Positions 8,267-15,401 of a stretch of 64,000 bases of DNA are shown here, one piece after another. The stretch is from Rhodoglobus vestalii. Its GTDB lineage: Bacteria > Actinomycetota > Actinomycetes > Actinomycetales > Microbacteriaceae. Numbering within the stretch: the stretch's first letter is position 1; every line of letters begins with the position of its first letter. The notes beneath the pieces are model-generated. The model did no database searches. It was not told the origin of the DNA and was given only the letters and a program-made list of their open reading frames with translations. The translations under genes were made by a program, and so were the position numbers. The DNA lies in contig NZ_VFRA01000001.1 in assembly GCF_006788895.1 (NCBI RefSeq), forward strand, positions 1,240,001 to 1,304,000, given 5' to 3'.

Positions 8267-8695
8267 TCATGACGTCATTGACTTGCGGATCGAGTCCTCG
8301 TCGTCGCCGGCCGCGATGCCAATCTGGGCGAGGAGCAAGTCAATCGCGACCCTTATGAGGGAGTTCTCAGTGATCCGCGCTCCCTGGCTTTTCTTGGCCC
8401 TATTGAGGCGTCTCGCCTCGACCGTGAGTTGGTTCTGTTGGTCTTCCCGGATCCTTGTCTCTTTCCGCACGTAGCGTAGATAAGTCGGTGTAGGAGCATC
8501 AGATGTTGGCCGCGTGCGCTCGTTGCTTTCCTTCAGTACCGTTTTCTTTCGAGTCGAAGATCGAACCGGGTCAACCGCGATCCGCGGGCGCCCGGGGGCC
8601 GCGACTTCGATTCGGGACGCATCCGGTAGAGGTAGTGTGAACGGTCCCTTATCTCCGACGTTGCCGAGCAACTTGCCAAGATTGGCCCGAGCCAT
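8267..8695 (-). CDS. ParB-like partition partner (ribbon-helix-helix type)
   Basis: A 142-aa basic protein whose start overlaps the parA stop (TAATG), a normal arrangement for plasmid partition pairs. The N-terminal half is low in complexity and rich in Pro, Arg and Ser. The C-terminal part (YLRYVRKETRIREDQQNQLTVEARRLNR, then ITENSLIRVAIDLLL) reads as a ribbon-helix-helix DNA-binding fold, as in small centromere-binding proteins. The partner repeats are probably those at 9397-9560. Identity rests mostly on position next to parA and on this fold. Confidence 0.7.
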   Translation of the reverse strand: MARANLGKLLGNVGDKGPFTLPLPDASRIEVAAPGRPRIAVDPVRSSTRKKTVLKESNERTRPTSDAPTPTYLRYVRKETRIREDQQNQLTVEARRLNRAKKSQGARITENSLIRVAIDLLLAQIGIAAGDDEDSIRKSMTS

Positions 8696-9345
8696 TAGTT
8701 GCTCGAAGTTGCGGCGTTGGCCCAGATCGACATCAGCTCTAGTGCTACAGCACGGTAGTCGTCGATCGACTTCGCCGTTTGCTTGAACTCAGGATATTGG
8801 GTGACTACTTTGCCTTCGATCGGTGCGTCAGCATGGATCTTGTAGCGGCGAATGGCACGTCCGAACCTAGGCAGCCCAAGTTCGTCCACAAGGCGCTCGG
8901 CGTCTTCCAGCTGCCCTGGCACTCTCATGTCGATCTTACTGAGCAAGACACGGAAGGGCGTCGAGTTTGGCTCGATGAAGGTCCGCACGGTTCGCATCAT
9001 TGGCGGGATGCACAAGGCTTCCGGCTCTGTAGGGACGATCGCAAAATCTGCGACGGAGAGAACCGAGGACAGGATGTCGCTGTCAGTTAGATTGCCCGGG
9101 GTATCGACGAAGACCACGTCGTAAGGCAGGTCTCTCATTCGCGCCAACGTTGCCGGGTCGGTGTCGTCAGCGAAGTCGAACGGTAGCCCGTCTCCCGCGG
9201 TCGAGGCCCACCAGGTCGTCGATTGCTGGGGGTCAACATCCACGACCAGGACACGGGAGTTTTCCGCGGCGATCGCCGCGAGATTCATAGTCGTGGTGGT
9301 CTTACCCGCTCCGCCCTTCTGGTTGGTTATGGCCACGATCCTCAT
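8695..9345 (-). CDS. parA: ParA-family partition ATPase
   Basis: A 216-aa ParA/MinD-type ATPase that would drive segregation of the element when it is extrachromosomal. The deviant Walker A motif KGGAGKTT is at residues 10-17. [11 protein letters not shown] (Walker A') and VFVDTPGNL (Walker B) follow. It is of the short type without an N-terminal HTH, so autoregulation would depend on the ParB-like partner. Iteron-like repeats lie directly upstream. The gene keeps the whole pathway motif set and is expected to be active. Confidence 0.92.
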   Translation of the reverse strand: MRIVAITNQKGGAGKTTTTMNLAAIAAENSRVLVVDVDPQQSTTWWASTAGDGLPFDFADDTDPATLARMRDLPYDVVFVDTPGNLTDSDILSSVLSVADFAIVPTEPEALCIPPMMRTVRTFIEPNSTPFRVLLSKIDMRVPGQLEDAERLVDELGLPRFGRAIRRYKIHADAPIEGKVVTQYPEFKQTAKSIDDYRAVALELMSIWANAATSSN

Positions 9346-9396
9346 GAGCGCACCGTCCTTGGTAGTCCCAAAGTTACGGACCTCGAAGGTTCGTGT

Positions 9397-9456
9397 GTTC
9401 GTGAGTCTGTAAGTTCGGATGTTCGTGAGTCTGTAAGTCCGGATGTTCGGATGTTC
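9397..9456 (+). repeat. 24-bp tandem repeats upstream of parA (iteron/parS-like)
   Basis: Two back-to-back 24-bp units (9397-9420 and 9421-9444) differ at one base. They are followed by two partial units starting GTTCGG. The unit begins GTTCGTGAGTCTGTAAGT and ends CGGAT. The position just before parA, with no other gene between, fits a centromere (parS) or replication iterons. A minus-strand reading frame crosses the array and encodes repeated LTDSRT peptides, probably by accident. Confidence 0.75.
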
Positions 9457-9492
9457 GGGGCACGAGCGCAGGTCGGTGCGGCGAGGCAGTGA

Positions 9493-9560
9493 CTGTCGGA
9501 CTTCGCGAGTCCGACAGTGTCGAAGTTCGTAAGTCCGAAACTCCGAAAGTCACGAACTTC
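9493..9560. repeat. nested inverted repeats upstream of parA
   Basis: A perfect palindrome has 10-bp arms at 9493-9502 and 9508-9517 (CTGTCGGACT / AGTCCGACAG) with a 5-base centre. It is followed by a second inverted pair at 9522-9530 and 9552-9560 (GAAGTTCGT / ACGAACTTC). Both carry the same GTTCG and AAGTCCG words as the tandem array. Binding sites for the ParB-like protein or the replication protein are the likely role. Confidence 0.7.
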
Positions 9561-9613
9561 ATCGCCTGCGCGTACTGGTTCTGTTTTGTTCATTTCTGGT
9601 CTCTTCCTGTTAA

Positions 9614-9634
9614 GGGGGCCTAGTTTTGGCCCCC
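9614..9634 (-). terminator. hairpin after the replication-type gene
   Basis: A perfect 7-bp stem (GGGGGCC / GGCCCCC) with a 7-base loop lies 32 bp past the stop of the minus-strand gene 9666-10097 and before parA. It probably separates the two transcripts, although no T-run is present. Confidence 0.45.
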
Positions 9635-9665
9635 TGACTGACAACTTTTCGGTCCCCTTAGAGGA

Positions 9666-10097
9666 CTAGAAAGTTGCCCTCTGTGGGTACCAATCCGTGG
9701 TCCCCTGGCCGCCGATGAACGGCAGGCCATTCGGATCGTTTGTCTGTCGCCGTGCTGTCTGCGGTCGTGCACTGTCGAGCATCAATTCGTACTCGGAGGT
9801 CAGCCCCCTGCCGCCAGCCCGCAGTCGCTTGATCGCGCCGCTCTCGACGAGTTCGTGGACTGCACGCTTTACGGCCCTGTGTGCCGCAGCGCTGCCATTC
9901 TCAGGGGCTAGAAACCCCAAGGCAACGGCCGACATCTCTCGGCCCCCGAAGTACCTCCGCGGCTCCTGAGCGTCGCGCTTTTCGTCCCAACATTCCAGCG
10001 CCATGTGGAGAAGCAAGCGAGTAGCCGTGTTGCCGAGCCTCAACCGAGCAGCCACGAGGATCGCACTCTTGGCGGCATAGAGTCCCATCATGTCCAT
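9666..10097 (-). CDS. winged-helix replication-initiator-type protein
   Basis: Between the HTH gene and parA. The core reads as a winged helix: helices around GLYAAKSAILVAARLRLG and TRLLLHMALECWDE, then AHRAVKRAVHELVESGAIKRLRAGGRG, an HTH plus wing. This resembles small Rep-type proteins of actinobacterial plasmids, but I cannot name the family. The open frame extends to 10250, which would overlap the HTH gene by 122 bp. The ATG at 10097 is used here and gives 143 aa, though TTG at 10172 is possible and conserved-looking sequence precedes 10097. Rep followed by repeats and parAB suggests a former plasmid backbone. Confidence 0.55.
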   Translation of the reverse strand: MDMMGLYAAKSAILVAARLRLGNTATRLLLHMALECWDEKRDAQEPRRYFGGREMSAVALGFLAPENGSAAAHRAVKRAVHELVESGAIKRLRAGGRGLTSEYELMLDSARPQTARRQTNDPNGLPFIGGQGTTDWYPQRATF

Positions 10098-10128
10098 GAC
10101 AATGCTCGATAGTTGATGCTTTCTTTGG

Positions 10129-10332
10129 TCACGCGACCACTCGCGGAGCGGTGCAGCTTTGGGCGCTGGATTCAAGCCACGCCATGATCTCAGATCTCTT
10201 GTAGAGGACAGTTCGCTCCGTTGGCTTGTAGAAGCGTGGGCCGCGTCCACGAGTCCTCATTTGAGCCAATGCAGCTATCGACATACCCGTGATCTCGCCA
10301 ACTGTGGCGGGACGAATGAATTCATCTTCCAT
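10129..10332 (-). CDS. excisionase/AlpA-like HTH protein
   Basis: A 67-aa protein with GAGGAG about 8 bases before ATG. Residues 8-52 (ATVGEITGMSIAALAQMRTRGRGPRFYKPTERTVLYKRSEIMAWL) match the HTH_17/excisionase pattern, with the typical ending in a helix containing Trp. It is divergent from the repressor at 10435, with operator-like repeats between them. Likely roles are recombination directionality factor or activator of the rep/par genes downstream. The gene downstream (9666) has an open frame overlapping its 3' half. Confidence 0.75.
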   Translation of the reverse strand: MEDEFIRPATVGEITGMSIAALAQMRTRGRGPRFYKPTERTVLYKRSEIMAWLESSAQSCTAPRVVA

Positions 10333-10344
10333 GATGTGCTCCTC

Positions 10345-10412
10345 ATTTTGACAACGTCAGTGTGTTAGCGTTGTTGATATGACGGTACACACGAATAGTA
10401 ATTTTGACAACG
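10345..10412. promoter_or_regulatory. divergent operator region with three repeat boxes
   Basis: The 12-bp box ATTTTGACAACG occurs exactly at 10345-10356 and again at 10401-10412. An inverted related box CGTTGTTGAT lies at 10369-10378. The TTGACA inside each direct box could be a -35 element, so binding of the divergent repressor here would block both promoters. This is a classic lysogeny-type switch layout; the binding itself is an inference. Confidence 0.6.
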
Positions 10413-10434
10413 ACAAGACCTGTAATCTGTCGAA

Positions 10435-10995
10435 ATGGCTGATTTCAGATCGGAACGCACGCTGGGCGCTCGAATTCAGGCAGCGCGAAAGGCTCGGGGG
10501 TTTCGCACCACACTCGATCTTGCCAACGCAATCGACGGTGGGAACGTTTCTGAGTCGATCATCGAAAACATCGAAGCTGGCCGAAAAGCAAGCATCGATG
10601 TCAGCCAGTTGCTCAATATCGCGATGGCCCTCGGGATCGCACCCAGCTACCTGCTTGCACCACTCGGACGCCCTTGGGAAGGCATCGATCTTCCAAACCT
10701 AAGCCGAGCATTCGAAGGGATGAGCAGCGTTGAGTTTGACTCCTGGTTCTCGAACGTGCCTGAGAGCGGTTTCCAGCCGCAATCCATAAGCGGACGCAAC
10801 GCAAGCTCAGAACTGCAGGCCTTGCGGGAATGGGCGTCTCTCACCCGTGAGGTGGCTCGACTTGAGGTCGCTCGTGAACTTGAGGTTGCGGCCGAAGGCG
10901 GCCTTGCCGCGCGGACTGAAGCTCGCTTGACTTTCGCGCGCGATGAAAAGAAACGACTTGAGTCTTATCTCGGCACTGCCGGGTGGGAACTGTAG
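10435..10995 (+). CDS. XRE-family repressor-like regulator
   Basis: A 186-aa protein with an N-terminal helix-turn-helix of the Cro/C1 type (residues 8-65: LGARIQAARKARGF through NIAMALGIAPSYLL) and a helical C-terminal part. It sits between the divergent excisionase-like gene and the integrase, the usual place for the repressor of an integrative element. The intergenic boxes at 10345-10412 are its probable operators. There is no peptidase domain, so induction would need another signal or an antirepressor. Confidence 0.8.
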   Translation: MADFRSERTLGARIQAARKARGFRTTLDLANAIDGGNVSESIIENIEAGRKASIDVSQLLNIAMALGIAPSYLLAPLGRPWEGIDLPNLSRAFEGMSSVEFDSWFSNVPESGFQPQSISGRNASSELQALREWASLTREVARLEVARELEVAAEGGLAARTEARLTFARDEKKRLESYLGTAGWEL

Positions 10996-11046
10996 AACGG
11001 CGAAGCTCTCTCCACGGAGGCCTTCGGGCCGCAGATGGAGAAGAGA

Positions 11047-12198
11047 ATGGGAACGGTAGAGCCTTACGAGACATCAGGTGGCCGACGGTATCGGGTTCGA
11101 TACAGGAAGCCAGACCGAAGCCAAACAGACAAACGTGGCTTCAAGACGAAACGGTCTGCTGAGGAGTACCTCGCGACGATCGAGGTATCGAAACTTCGTG
11201 GTGAATGGATGGATCCGACCAAGTCCAAGGTCACTGTCGGGGAGTGGGCGCGGCCCTGGTACCTCGCGCATAGCGAACTCAAGCCAACGACACTATTCGG
11301 ATACGACCAAGCACTGAGGAAACACGTGCTTCCTCGCTGGGCGAAAACCCGGCTGAATGACGTCTCCCACAGCGACGTCCAGAGCTGGGTGACCTCGCTA
11401 TCCGCTACGCACGGCGGTTCATCAGTGAAACAGACCTATTTAGTCTTAGCTGGCATCTTTAAATTTGCCGCTCGAGACGGTCTCGTGGTTAGAAACCCAT
11501 GCGAAGGGATCCGGCTTCCTCGAATCCTGAAAAAGGAACGTGGCTACTTATCGCATGAGCAAGTCGCCAAACTTGCGAAGTCGGCTGGGGACCAAGGTGA
11601 CGTGGTTTTGTTGCTCGCGTATACAGGAATCCGTTGGGGGGAACTCGCTGCCTTAAAGGTTGAGCGAGTAGACCCGGTAAAACGCCGGATCAATATTGTA
11701 GAAGCCATCACCGAGCCAAACGGCACCATTGTCTGGGGCACGCCAAAATCACATGCGCGGCGGTCAGTTCCATTCCCCGAATTTCTCGACACAGTGATCG
11801 CGCGTCACATGAGTGGTAAACACAGGAGCGATCTAATGTTCACTGCGCCCAAGGGCGGCGTGCTTAGAAACTCGCAATTTCGGAAGCGTAGGTTCGATCG
11901 CGCAGTTGCTGAGCTCACGGCCGCTGATCCGCAGTTTCCCCGTGTAACGCCACATGACTTGCGGCACACCGCCGCGAGCTTGGCCGTTTCGGCCGGAGCA
12001 CACGTCAAATCTTTGCAGCGAATGCTCGGACATGCGTCTGCGGCGATGACTCTCGACGTCTACGCAGATCTCTTCGATGATGACCTGGACGCGGTTGCAG
12101 CCGCTTTGAATGACAGGGCAGTGTCCTCAAGTGTGGGTGAAATGTGGGCAAAAGTAAGTATTGAGAATTCGGAACCAAGAAAGAAAGAAAAGCCATAG
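11047..12198 (+). CDS. tyrosine recombinase/integrase
   Basis: A site-specific recombinase of the phage-integrase family, about 383 aa. An N-terminal AP2-like arm (basic, YRVRYRKPD) is followed by a SAM-like core-binding domain and the catalytic domain. All active-site residues are present in this numbering: R196 (TGIRWGE), K234 (TPKSH), H303 and R306 (HDLRH), H329 (LGHAS) and nucleophile Y339 (DVYADL). Start 11047 is preferred because GGAGAAGAG lies just before it; an ATG 12 bases earlier has no site. The gene points toward the 3' end of tRNA-Arg, 57 bp past its stop, and an intrinsic terminator lies between. It most likely integrated the element there. Confidence 0.93.
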   Translation: MGTVEPYETSGGRRYRVRYRKPDRSQTDKRGFKTKRSAEEYLATIEVSKLRGEWMDPTKSKVTVGEWARPWYLAHSELKPTTLFGYDQALRKHVLPRWAKTRLNDVSHSDVQSWVTSLSATHGGSSVKQTYLVLAGIFKFAARDGLVVRNPCEGIRLPRILKKERGYLSHEQVAKLAKSAGDQGDVVLLLAYTGIRWGELAALKVERVDPVKRRINIVEAITEPNGTIVWGTPKSHARRSVPFPEFLDTVIARHMSGKHRSDLMFTAPKGGVLRNSQFRKRRFDRAVAELTAADPQFPRVTPHDLRHTAASLAVSAGAHVKSLQRMLGHASAAMTLDVYADLFDDDLDAVAAALNDRAVSSSVGEMWAKVSIENSEPRKKEKP

Positions 12199-12204
12199 AA
12201 ACAA

Positions 12205-12229
12205 AAAACCCCCGCTGACCGGGGGTTTT
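12205..12229 (+). terminator. intrinsic terminator of the integrase gene
   Basis: A 9-bp stem (AAAACCCCC / GGGGGTTTT) with loop GCTGACC lies directly after the integrase stop. It ends in TTTT and works in either direction, so it could also end the tRNA-Arg transcript. Confidence 0.85.
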
Positions 12230-12254
12230 CATGTTTCTAACAACTGATTTTGAC

Positions 12255-12330
12255 TGGTGCGCCCGGAGGGATTTGAACCCCCGGCCTATTGATCCGTAGT
12301 CAATTGCTCTATCCGCTGAGCTACGGGCGC
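12255..12330 (-). tRNA. tRNA-Arg (anticodon ACG)
   Basis: The cloverleaf can be drawn: acceptor GCGCCCG pairing with CGGGCGC, D-arm GCTC/GAGC, anticodon loop CTACGGA, and T-loop TTCAAAT. The CCA end is encoded (12255-12257). The 3' end faces the integrase gene, so this is the likely chromosomal attachment site of the element to its left. Confidence 0.95.
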
Positions 12331-12419
12331 AGACCATTGGCTTTCGCCAACCAGAAAACTATACCAGCGGTTAGGGCCCCCCACTGACGCTTTCGCCAGA
12401 GTGATTCGAGCATCCAGCC

Positions 12420-13448
12420 CTAAATCGCACCCCGTGGTGCCTGAATCAGATCATCATGATGAATCTGAGCCACGTTGGGGTGCGCCCGCATGCGATAGCG
12501 GAGAGCATTGTCTCCATACGTTTCGAGGATGGGGCTATTCGTTGGGTCAAGCGAAACACCCCGAGCCTCGGCCGCGAGCGCCGGCGGCAACGCCAACTGA
12601 GGCATCACCGTGTCGAGCGCCGGGTTGAAGAAGAACGGAATCGAGATGCGGTCATCGCCAATGAGGGGCGAGATCACACGGTGCAGCGTCGCCTTGAGGT
12701 AGCCCTGGGTGGCGAGCTCAAGCATCTCCCCAATGTTGACGACGAACGCGCCCGGCATGGGTGGGACATCCACCCACTCGCCGTTGTAGTCAACCTGCAG
12801 GCCCCCCTTGCCGGGCTCCACCATCAGCAGCGTCAACACACCACCATCGCGGTGGGCACCAACACCCTGCTTCGGCTCCAGGTTTGACTCCCCCGGGTAC
12901 CGCACAATCTTCATGACAGGGAATGGTTTATCGGCGAAAGCGTGATCAAACGAGTCCTCAGGAGCACCCAGTGACTGAGCCCACGCCCGCAACAAGCGCA
13001 GCGAGACAGCGCTGAGTTTGTCGTTCCACTCGTTCACCAAACTACGAAGCTGAGGCACAGCATCCGGCCAGAGGTTAGGGCCCTCAAGTCGCCAGTAGTC
13101 GGCGACGCCATAGCCCACGTCGATCAATGGACGCTCTGGCCCCACATCGATCTGCTCACGCCAATCCGTCTTACCCTCGGTCAGTTCGCCACCAACCCGG
13201 GTGTAGCCACGAAACTGCGGGCTGTTGACGTTTTCGACCGCAAGCTTTTCATCTTCGGGCAGGGCAAAGAACTCGCGGGATGCCGCAAGCAGATCATCCA
13301 TCAACGCCTCGTCAACGCCGTGCCCCACCAAATAGAAGAACCCCACGTCGTGGGTCGCACACAGCAGATCGTCACGAAACTTGGCTGCCGATTCGGGGCC
13401 GCCATCAAGAAGCGAGAGATCAATTATGGGGAGTGCGGAATCATTCAT
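12420..13448 (-). CDS. 2-oxoglutarate/Fe(II)-dependent oxygenase, isopenicillin-N-synthase family
   Basis: A 342-aa soluble oxygenase with the N-terminal DIOX_N region (IIDLSLLDGG, DVGFFYLVGHGV) and the double-stranded beta-helix core. The iron triad is visible as H and D in GAHRDGG and H in ATLHRV. The 2OG-binding RxS motif is RISIPF. The substrate cannot be told from the sequence; members act on small molecules from amino acids to purines or hormones. It is the first gene to the right of the tRNA-Arg and its neighbours do not fix its role. Confidence 0.85.
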   Translation of the reverse strand: MNDSALPIIDLSLLDGGPESAAKFRDDLLCATHDVGFFYLVGHGVDEALMDDLLAASREFFALPEDEKLAVENVNSPQFRGYTRVGGELTEGKTDWREQIDVGPERPLIDVGYGVADYWRLEGPNLWPDAVPQLRSLVNEWNDKLSAVSLRLLRAWAQSLGAPEDSFDHAFADKPFPVMKIVRYPGESNLEPKQGVGAHRDGGVLTLLMVEPGKGGLQVDYNGEWVDVPPMPGAFVVNIGEMLELATQGYLKATLHRVISPLIGDDRISIPFFFNPALDTVMPQLALPPALAAEARGVSLDPTNSPILETYGDNALRYRMRAHPNVAQIHHDDLIQAPRGAI

Positions 13449-13538
13449 TTAACGATATTTACACGCGCGGATGGGGAACTTTGCTTTGTTACGCTCACAG
13501 CGCTAACGAGGCTGAGAGCCCCCTCACAGTTCGGAAAA

Positions 13539-14993
13539 TTATGCTCCGACTGCGGCGCGTTCGGGAATAACGTGCGGGTGAGTTTGGGCCATATGCTCGA
13601 TGACGCGCACCACTTGGCTGGTATACCCGAACTCGTTGTCGTACCAGACGTAGAGCACCAGATTCTTGCCCGAGCTGATCGTGGCAAGACCATCAACGAT
13701 GCCGGCACGGTGCGACCCGATGAAGTCGCTCGACACCACCTCCGGTGAATCGATGAAGTCAATCTGCTGTTGCAGGGTCGAATCAAGCGAGAGCCCCCGC
13801 AGGTAACGGTTCACCTCTTCTCGCGTCGTCTCGGTCGCGAGGTTGAGGTTCAGAATTGCCATCGACACGTTGGGGGTGGGTACCCGGATGGCGCTGCCGG
13901 TCAGCAGGCCCGCAAGTTCGGGAACAGCTTTAGCCACTGCTTTCGCGGCCCCCGTTTCGGTAATGACCATGTTCATCGGTGCTGAGCGGCCACGACGGTC
14001 ACCGGAGTGAAAGTTGTCGGTGAGGTTCTGGTCGTTGGTGTACGAATGCACCGTCTCAACATGCCCGTGCTCGATGCCATACATGTCGTTGATGGCTTTC
14101 AGTACCGGCGAGATGGCATTGGTCGTGCACGAGGCGGCAGACAGGATCGTGTCGGAATCTGAAATGGTGTCGTGGTTGAGCCCGTAAACAATGTTCTTGA
14201 TGCCGCCCTTGCCGGGGGCAGTGAGGAGAACGCGCTTCACTCCCTGCGATTTGAGGTGCTGATTGAGGCCCTCCTCGTCACGCCAGCGGCCGGTGTTGTC
14301 GACGACGATGGCATCCGAAATTCCGTATTCGGTGTAGTCGATCGTGGCGGGGTCGTTGGAGTAGATCACCTGGATGAGGGTGCCGTTGGCAAGGATTGTG
14401 TTCGCATCAGTGTCGACCGAAATGGTTCCCTCGAATGGACCGTGCACACTGTCACGACGCAACAGGCTGGCGCGCTTGATGAGGTCATTGTCTGATCCGC
14501 GACGCACCACGATGGCACGCAAGCGCAGGCCTTCACCGTTGCCTGCGTGCGCGATAAGGATGCGGGCAAGCAGTCGACCGATACGTCCAAAACCGTAGAG
14601 CACCACGTCCGCTCCTGTTGGTTTGGTTTCGGTGCCGTTCTTGAGCACCGGTGCGAGCTCTGCGGCCAGGAACTCGCTGAGGGTGCCGCCAACTTCGCGA
14701 AAACGATTCACCAGCTTCGCCAGATCAATGGATGCTGGATTCAGCGGCATCGCTGACAGCGCCAGCATGACCGGCATGGTCTCTTCGATTGGCAGTTCGC
14801 TCTCGGTGAGCTGACGTGCAAATCGGTGTGCTTTGAGCACTCCGACGGGTGACTGGTTGATGAGGCGGCGGCCATGAATTGAGGTCACGACCCCGTGGTT
14901 GCGATACAGCCCACCGATAAGGGGGATCATTGCCTCTGCCAGTTCTTGGCGGGCATTCCACCGGTCAAATTCGTCGCTGTGTTGGCGTTGCAT
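13539..14993 (-). CDS. gapB: glyceraldehyde-3-phosphate dehydrogenase, long GapB type
   Basis: A 484-aa enzyme that interconverts glyceraldehyde 3-phosphate and 1,3-bisphosphoglycerate. The normal GAPDH body begins around residue 128 with GFGRIGR at 134-140 for the dinucleotide. The catalytic cysteine is C289 in SCTTN, and YDNEFGY lies near the end. An N-terminal extension of about 125 residues makes it the long form seen in Corynebacterium GapB, which favours the gluconeogenic direction; NADP preference is an inference. AGGAA precedes the ATG at good spacing. The gene is monocistronic, with a 408-bp upstream gap. Confidence 0.9.
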   Translation of the reverse strand: MQRQHSDEFDRWNARQELAEAMIPLIGGLYRNHGVVTSIHGRRLINQSPVGVLKAHRFARQLTESELPIEETMPVMLALSAMPLNPASIDLAKLVNRFREVGGTLSEFLAAELAPVLKNGTETKPTGADVVLYGFGRIGRLLARILIAHAGNGEGLRLRAIVVRRGSDNDLIKRASLLRRDSVHGPFEGTISVDTDANTILANGTLIQVIYSNDPATIDYTEYGISDAIVVDNTGRWRDEEGLNQHLKSQGVKRVLLTAPGKGGIKNIVYGLNHDTISDSDTILSAASCTTNAISPVLKAINDMYGIEHGHVETVHSYTNDQNLTDNFHSGDRRGRSAPMNMVITETGAAKAVAKAVPELAGLLTGSAIRVPTPNVSMAILNLNLATETTREEVNRYLRGLSLDSTLQQQIDFIDSPEVVSSDFIGSHRAGIVDGLATISSGKNLVLYVWYDNEFGYTSQVVRVIEHMAQTHPHVIPERAAVGA

Positions 14994-15365
14994 CAGGTTC
15001 CTTCCGACTGCAGTGTCACGGGGGCGTGCGAGTGCGTTTGTGGCGCGGGGCCCTCGCCTATTGTTCCAGACAGGTACACGCTAAGCACAAGTAAGGTCCT
15101 GCAGTTCGGGTAACACTTTAGAGATCGCCAAAGGCAGCGATTCTTAAGGTGCAAGTCAGGCCTTCATTCCCGAGTGCTTGCGTTTAGTCACCAAAGCCAA
15201 GCCGGCGATCACATGAGATTCGCCATCGCTGCGCCGCACCGCGGGGTGACGAAGGTGCCAAGTCGTGGCCGCGCAGCCCTCGGCGCGAAAGAGTAGTGAC
15301 CTGCGCGATACTACTGTGTTCGATCGTCGGCGCTGGTGTCGGTCAGCATTATCGGTGATGGATGA
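14994..15365. other. intergenic region upstream of gapB
   Basis: This region holds the gapB promoter (minus strand, AGGAA ribosome site at the left edge) and the tail of the osmoprotectant operon. A 81-codon frame on the minus strand (15156-15401) is Arg/Ser-rich and has no ribosome site; I do not regard it as a gene. No tRNA or riboswitch fold was recognised. Confidence 0.4.
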
Positions 15366-15391
15366 GGCGCTACCGCACTGGCGGCAGCGCC
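15366..15391 (-). terminator. hairpin after the osmoprotectant ABC operon
   Basis: The stem GGCGCT-x-CCGC / GCGG-x-AGCGCC with an ACTG loop lies 10 bp past the last stop of the operon. It is strong but has no T-run. Confidence 0.5.
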
Positions 15392-15401
15392 CCACAATCA
15401 C

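Larger units (their letters stand above)
1..12257. mobile_element. integrated plasmid-like element at tRNA-Arg
   Basis: This is an inference from gene content. A tyrosine integrase lies directly beside the 3' end of tRNA-Arg(ACG). To its left are an excisionase-like HTH protein, a divergent repressor, a winged-helix replication-type protein, parA-parB with iteron-like repeats, a DprA-like protein, an SRAP protein and an MmeI-like restriction enzyme. This set is typical of plasmids that have become integrative elements. I found no repeat of the tRNA 3' end further left, so the left attachment site is probably outside the window and the start given here is only the window edge. Confidence 0.7.

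Noticed and set aside
9397..9456. Possible CRISPR-like array
   Set aside because: Units are directly adjacent without spacers, only two full copies exist, and there are no cas genes.
9342..9644. 100-codon minus-strand frame upstream of parA, overlapping the parA start
   Set aside because: Most of it is a translation of the 24-bp iterons and palindromes (LTDSRT repeats). A ribosome site at an internal ATG exists, so it is kept only as a remark.
15156..15401. 81-codon minus-strand frame between gapB and the osmoprotectant operon
   Set aside because: It starts at the edge of the operon's last stop, lacks a ribosome site and is rich in Arg and Ser as chance frames in GC-rich DNA.
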